Shown one piece after another: positions 60,834-64,000 of a stretch of DNA of 64,000 bases (positions are counted from its first letter, which is position 1; every line of letters begins with the position of its first letter). A program made the translations under genes and the position numbers. Under the pieces are notes generated by a model that saw only the letters and a list, made by a program, of their open reading frames with translations, did not search any database and was not told the DNA's origin. This stretch comes from Pseudomonas migulae NBRC 103157 (lineage in GTDB: Bacteria; Pseudomonadota; Gammaproteobacteria; Pseudomonadales; Pseudomonadaceae): positions 1 through 64,000 of the forward strand of contig NZ_BDAG01000031.1 of the NCBI RefSeq assembly GCF_002091715.1, written 5' to 3'.

Positions 60834-62868
60834 TTTGCGCCTCCAGCTTGGCCTTTTCGCAGATCGCGCAGATCGGCTTCTTCTGCATCAACGCTTGTCG
60901 CTGTGCCGGCACCAACAATTGCCCGGCTTTATCCGCATCCGCCTGCTTCAACGGCCCCGGCAACAACGGCGCCGCCCCCGTTCCGCTGCCCGGCCCGCCA
61001 CCGGAGTTCATGTTGATCACCGGCCCGCTCAGGGTCACGCCGCCCGCATCGATCTTGATGAAGCTGCCGCCACCGATCAGGGTCAATTCACTGCCCGCTT
61101 CCAGCACCACTTTCATGCCGCTGCTCAGGTGGATTTCCTGGCCCGCGTCGATGAATTGCCCGGTGCCGATCTTGATGTGCTGGTTCACGCCCACGGTCAG
61201 GTGGTCGTTGGCGCGGGCTTCGACTTTGCGGTCTTCATAAACGGTGTGGTGTTCTTCGGCCTTGAATTCGCTGTAGCTGTTCTTCTCGACGGTGTCGTGG
61301 CGTTCGTTGCCGACGCGGATTTTCTGGTCGTGCTCGACGTTTTCATCCCAGTCGCGCTGGGCGTGGAGGAAGATCTGTTCCTGGCCTTTCTTGTCTTCGA
61401 TGCGCAGTTCGTTGAAGCCTGCGCCGCCCGGTGAGCTGAGGGTTTTGAAGGTGGTGCGGGTCTTGTTCGCCGGCAGGGCGTACGGGACGACGTTTTCCTT
61501 GTGGTACAGGCAGCCGCTGATCAGCGGCTGGTCGGGGTCGCCTTCGAGAAAGGTGACGAGCACTTCCATGCCGATTCGCGGGATGGCGATGCCGCCGTAG
61601 TGCGCGCCGGCCCAGGCGGAGGAGACGCGCAGCCAGCAGCTGGTCTTGTCGTCGGCCTGGCCTTCGCGGTCCCAGTGGAATTGCACTTTGACGCGGCCGT
61701 ACTGGTCGCAGTGGATTTCTTCACCTTTGGGGCCGGTGACCACGGCGCTCTGGCTGCCGAGGATGCGCGGTTTTTTCTGCGTCAGCGGCGGCCGATTCGG
61801 AACGTCCCACGGCGTGGCCTGGAAGCGGTTGCGATAACCCTGGTGGAAATCGTCTTTCAGGTGGGTGGTGCTGCTGGTGACCGACTCTTCCAGCACTTGC
61901 GGCTGCTTGCCTTCGTGCAGGACTTCGGTCAGCAGCCACAGGTCGTTCCATTTGGCTTTCGGGTGTTGGGTCAGGGCCAGGAAATGGCCGCTGACCAGCA
62001 ACGGCTGATCGCTTTTGCCTTCGGCCAGCTGGAAGTCGCTGCGGTGGCGTTCGAGGGCGCGTTTGGCCAGGTGCTTGCCGCGTTCGCGGTCGATGAAGCG
62101 GCCGGGATAGTCATAGTCTTCGAGGTCGGGCAGGGCGTCGCCACGGTTTTCACTTTCGAGGGTGATGCGCGGTTTTTCGAAGTCGTAGTCGCGGCGGGTG
62201 ATACGGCTGGTGCGGGTTTCCAGGCGCAGGTCGAAGCGCTTGATCACCGGGTCGGTGGCGACCATGCCGGAGTCTTGCTGATAGGCCACGGGGGCGAGCT
62301 TCGGGAACACCGTCTGGTCATCGCCGAACACCAGTTTGTGGGCCGTGGCGCTGTGCTGGAAGTGGTAGTGGATACCTTCTTCCTCGCACAGGCGCTGGAC
62401 GAATTGCAGGTCCGATTCATCGTATTGAACGCAGTAGATGCGCTCGGGATAAATCGCCCCGACTTTGAATTCGTAGGCATTGCTCTGGATGCCGTGCTCT
62501 TCGAGGACCATGCCGATGATTTTCGGCACCGTCAGGTTCTGGAAGATGCGCTGGTTGATGCGATGCGCGAGGTAGGACAGTTGCGGGCGCAGGGTCACCG
62601 CGTAGCGGGTCAGGCGTTTGCCGGAATCACCCTGGGCGGCGCGATAGATCTGGCCATGGATGCCGCTGCCGTCGGGCGAGAGCTGCAAAAAGGCGGGTTT
62701 GTGCAGCAGGCTTTCGAGGTCCAGGGACGGCTTTTCGCTGACCAGTTCCACCTCAAACACAAACGGCTGGCTGATGGCTTCCCGACCTTGCAGGGAAAGC
62801 ACCTGGAAGTCGTTGGAAAGACCTTCGATGGTCAGGGCAAAGTGAGTCTGATTGGCCGGCGCGAACAT
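60826..62868 (-). CDS. vgrG: VgrG (TssI) spike protein
   Basis: The ATG at 62868 has GAGGAACAAGG in front and gives the usual VgrG start (FAPANQTHFALTIEGL); an upstream ATG at 62958 is open but lacks a site. The 680-residue protein has the gp27-like domain (about 1-370) and gp5-like OB fold (VTGPKGEEIHCDQYGRVKVQFHWD, RVSSAWAGAHYGG). A C-terminal beta-helix with TVEKN/EHHTVYEDRKVEA repeats follows. The tail ends with a Gly/Pro-rich stretch and CAICEKAK, a small zinc-like motif. It forms the trimeric puncturing tip. Confidence 0.93.
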   Translation of the reverse strand: MFAPANQTHFALTIEGLSNDFQVLSLQGREAISQPFVFEVELVSEKPSLDLESLLHKPAFLQLSPDGSGIHGQIYRAAQGDSGKRLTRYAVTLRPQLSYLAHRINQRIFQNLTVPKIIGMVLEEHGIQSNAYEFKVGAIYPERIYCVQYDESDLQFVQRLCEEEGIHYHFQHSATAHKLVFGDDQTVFPKLAPVAYQQDSGMVATDPVIKRFDLRLETRTSRITRRDYDFEKPRITLESENRGDALPDLEDYDYPGRFIDRERGKHLAKRALERHRSDFQLAEGKSDQPLLVSGHFLALTQHPKAKWNDLWLLTEVLHEGKQPQVLEESVTSSTTHLKDDFHQGYRNRFQATPWDVPNRPPLTQKKPRILGSQSAVVTGPKGEEIHCDQYGRVKVQFHWDREGQADDKTSCWLRVSSAWAGAHYGGIAIPRIGMEVLVTFLEGDPDQPLISGCLYHKENVVPYALPANKTRTTFKTLSSPGGAGFNELRIEDKKGQEQIFLHAQRDWDENVEHDQKIRVGNERHDTVEKNSYSEFKAEEHHTVYEDRKVEARANDHLTVGVNQHIKIGTGQFIDAGQEIHLSSGMKVVLEAGSELTLIGGGSFIKIDAGGVTLSGPVINMNSGGGPGSGTGAAPLLPGPLKQADADKAGQLLVPAQRQALMQKKPICAICEKAKLEAQNA

Positions 62869-63000
62869 CCCTTGTTCCTCGTGCAGTGCTGCGGCGTTCG
62901 CCGGCACCCGTGCAGGGAGCTTGCGGACGCGAAAATTCTGGAAGGGCGTAAACAACATCGACCAGCAGAGCTGGCCGATGCTTTAGACGGTCGACCTGGA

Positions 63001-63516
63001 TCAGGCCACCGGCAGACGCCAGTCATCGGAACCCGAAGTACCGGATACTTCGTGGGTCCAGGTGATTTTGCGGTAGGTGAATTGCACTTCTTCCAGGTGC
63101 GTGAAGTGCGAGTTCGACGGATCCTGGCAGTTGTGCATTTTGTTGTTGATGGCGACGATGATCGCGTCTTCCAGTTTGGTGGTGTAGTAGTGCTCTTGGG
63201 TACCTTGAGCCGAAGTGCGGTACCACTGGATAACGATTTCGCTCATGCGCTCGCCGGAGGTCAAAGCGGCCTGCAGCAGTGGCGAAGACTTGTCGTATAC
63301 CTTGGTGATCACGACTGGCTTGTGTACGCGCTGACCGGTCGGTTGGCCGGATTGCGGGTCACGCGGGATGATCACGTCGTGGCTGAAAGCCTGAACCATG
63401 ACCTGGTCTTCGTGACCTTCCTGGTAGGTGTTGCCAACCGAGTCGGCGGTGAATGCGCCGGCAGTGATCAGACCTTGTTTTTCGCCAGTGACGGACATGT
63501 ACGCTGGTGTTGCCAT
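63001..63516 (-). CDS. hcp: Hcp tube protein (TssD)
   Basis: The 171-residue protein is a classical Hcp1-type subunit (MATPAYMSVTGEKQGLITAGAF, VQAFSHDVIIPRDPQSGQPTGQRVHKPVVI, ITWTHEVSGTSGSDDW). The start has AAGGAG nine bases upstream. Hcp hexamers form the inner tube of the T6SS and carry small effectors. It is the first gene of the effector operon; no structural T6SS genes (tssB, tssC, clpV) are in the window, so this is an orphan hcp-vgrG island served by a system encoded elsewhere. Confidence 0.95.
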   Translation of the reverse strand: MATPAYMSVTGEKQGLITAGAFTADSVGNTYQEGHEDQVMVQAFSHDVIIPRDPQSGQPTGQRVHKPVVITKVYDKSSPLLQAALTSGERMSEIVIQWYRTSAQGTQEHYYTTKLEDAIIVAINNKMHNCQDPSNSHFTHLEEVQFTYRKITWTHEVSGTSGSDDWRLPVA

Positions 63517-63585
63517 GGATGCTCTCCTTGCTGAATAAGTGAGGTGCCCGGGAGGCGATATCGCCCGGTGGGTGCATGACTGTTA

Positions 63586-63600
63586 TCAAGGTCCGTGCCA
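63586..63600 (-). promoter_or_regulatory. Sigma-54 promoter of the hcp-vgrG operon
   Basis: On the minus strand TGGCACGgaccTTGA matches TGGCACG-N4-TTGC with a single mismatch (A for C at the -12 GC). Transcription would start near 63575, giving a leader of about 60 bases before hcp. Confidence 0.65.
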
Positions 63601-63685
63601 GAAACATCGAAAGCCATATAAATCAGGGCTTTGCAGTGAGTTTTTGGTCGCTGGAAGGATTGCCGGCAACGTTCACCCCGCAATG

Positions 63686-63703
63686 TGCGCAAGAACTTGC
63701 GCA
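63686..63703. promoter_or_regulatory. TGCGCAA-N4-TTGCGCA palindrome, copy 1
   Basis: TGCGCAAGAACTTGCGCA is a perfect-armed palindrome about 85-105 bp upstream of the hcp -24 element, a normal distance for an enhancer site. Confidence 0.6.
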
Positions 63704-63707
63704 GCAC

Positions 63708-63725
63708 TGCGCAACTTCTTGCGCA
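63708..63725. promoter_or_regulatory. TGCGCAA-N4-TTGCGCA palindrome, copy 2
   Basis: TGCGCAACTTCTTGCGCA lies 22 bases (two helical turns) beyond copy 1, so a dimeric activator could bind both on the same face. Confidence 0.6.
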
Positions 63726-63789
63726 CCGGGCTGGAAGGCCTGACAAACCGGGCGTTCAGCGCTGAAGCAGCGCGTCTCGCCGTATCGAT

Positions 63790-63807
63790 TGCGCAACTTC
63801 TTGCGCA
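63790..63807. promoter_or_regulatory. TGCGCAA-N4-TTGCGCA palindrome, copy 3
   Basis: A third copy identical to copy 2 (TGCGCAACTTCTTGCGCA), about 190-207 bp upstream of the hcp -24 element and 120-137 bp upstream of the rightward gene at 63927. It could serve either gene. Confidence 0.55.
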
Positions 63808-63926
63808 TCAAGGCGGTTAGCCATCACTTCAGAGCACCGGTGTGAAAAGTGCAACGAACAGCGCAGCCTGATGGTCAAACTCTGCGCCGAGTTGACTCAA
63901 CATTCCCCGAATTCAAGGAGCGCGAC

Positions 63927-64000
63927 ATGAAAATCCTGATGGTTTTGACGTCCCACGATCAATTGGGTGACACAGGCAAGAAAACCGGCTTCTGGCTGGA
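63927..64000 (+). CDS. DJ-1/PfpI-family protein (partial, start only)
   Basis: The ATG at 63927 follows AAGGAG. The first residues, MKILMVLTSHDQLGDTGKKT, are the typical start of a type 1 glutamine-amidotransferase-like DJ-1/PfpI protein (Hsp31-like branch). The window ends after about 24 codons, so the catalytic cysteine is not seen. Confidence 0.75.
   Translation, partial: MKILMVLTSHDQLGDTGKKTGFWL

Noticed and set aside
61501..63534. A 677-codon plus-strand frame opposite vgrG and hcp
   Set aside because: Antisense of two clear T6SS genes; no ribosome-binding site and no recognisable motif.

Overview
The window is a stretch of a Pseudomonas chromosome, most likely from the P. fluorescens/putida side of the genus. 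The evidence is high-GC coding bias, Pseudomonas REP/REPIN hairpins (core TGTGGGAGCGGGCTTGCTCGC and variants), sigma-54 promoters of -24/-12 type, and gene families typical of these species. No rRNA or tRNA gene was seen.

Layout. (1) 1-3005: an AT-rich, foreign-looking, eroded block holding a thymidylate-kinase-like gene, a truncated radical SAM gene, a truncated MATE transporter and a nucleotidyltransferase-like gene. It abuts the decapitated 3' end of a LysR regulator (3001-3180) and a REPIN. (2) 3320-43973: a roughly 40 kb cluster that I read as a manganese-oxidation and extracellular-matrix system. It has two very large or large multicopper oxidases (MnxG- and McoA-like) and three SCO copper chaperones, one fused to cytochrome c. 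It also has a cytochrome c/periplasmic-binding fusion, a beta-propeller protein and a parvulin. Secretion is covered by a small type II secretion system (gspF and gspG on the minus strand; gspE, PilM/N/O/P-like genes, gspD and three pseudopilins on the plus strand). This is followed in the same run by curli export genes csgEFG. Two curlin-repeat fibre genes and two paralogous secreted proteins lie on the opposite strand. Control genes are two sensor kinases (MnxS1/MnxS2-like), a sigma-54 enhancer-binding regulator (MnxR-like) and a lone receiver protein. (3) 43964-52172: ordinary accessory genes: a small secreted protein, a methyltransferase, an AttEFGH-like ABC exporter with its lipocalin-like lipoprotein, three small or periplasmic hypotheticals and a VanW-family protein. 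(4) 52213-63516: a minus-strand type VI secretion effector island: hcp, vgrG, DUF4123 adaptor, a VasX-like pore-forming effector and four DUF6708 paralogues that are probably immunity proteins. (5) 63927 onward: the start of a DJ-1/PfpI-like gene.

How it fits together. Five transcription units of the 40 kb cluster carry GG-N10-GC sigma-54 promoters: the lytic transglycosylase, mnxG, the receiver-T2SS-csgEFG run, the curlin run and mcoA. Four of these have CCCC-N6-GGGG palindromes, or a one-mismatch form, 60-260 bp upstream; the fifth has a related element in its leader. The simplest model is one MnxR-type regulon. In it, copper chaperones load multicopper oxidases, a dedicated T2SS exports them, and a CsgEFG pore builds an amyloid matrix on which Mn(II) is oxidised and Mn oxide deposited. 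The co-transcription of a T2SS with csgEFG, and the shared palindrome, are the most novel observations. The functional link is inference. The T6SS island has its own near-perfect sigma-54 promoter and a different triple palindrome (TGCGCAA-N4-TTGCGCA).
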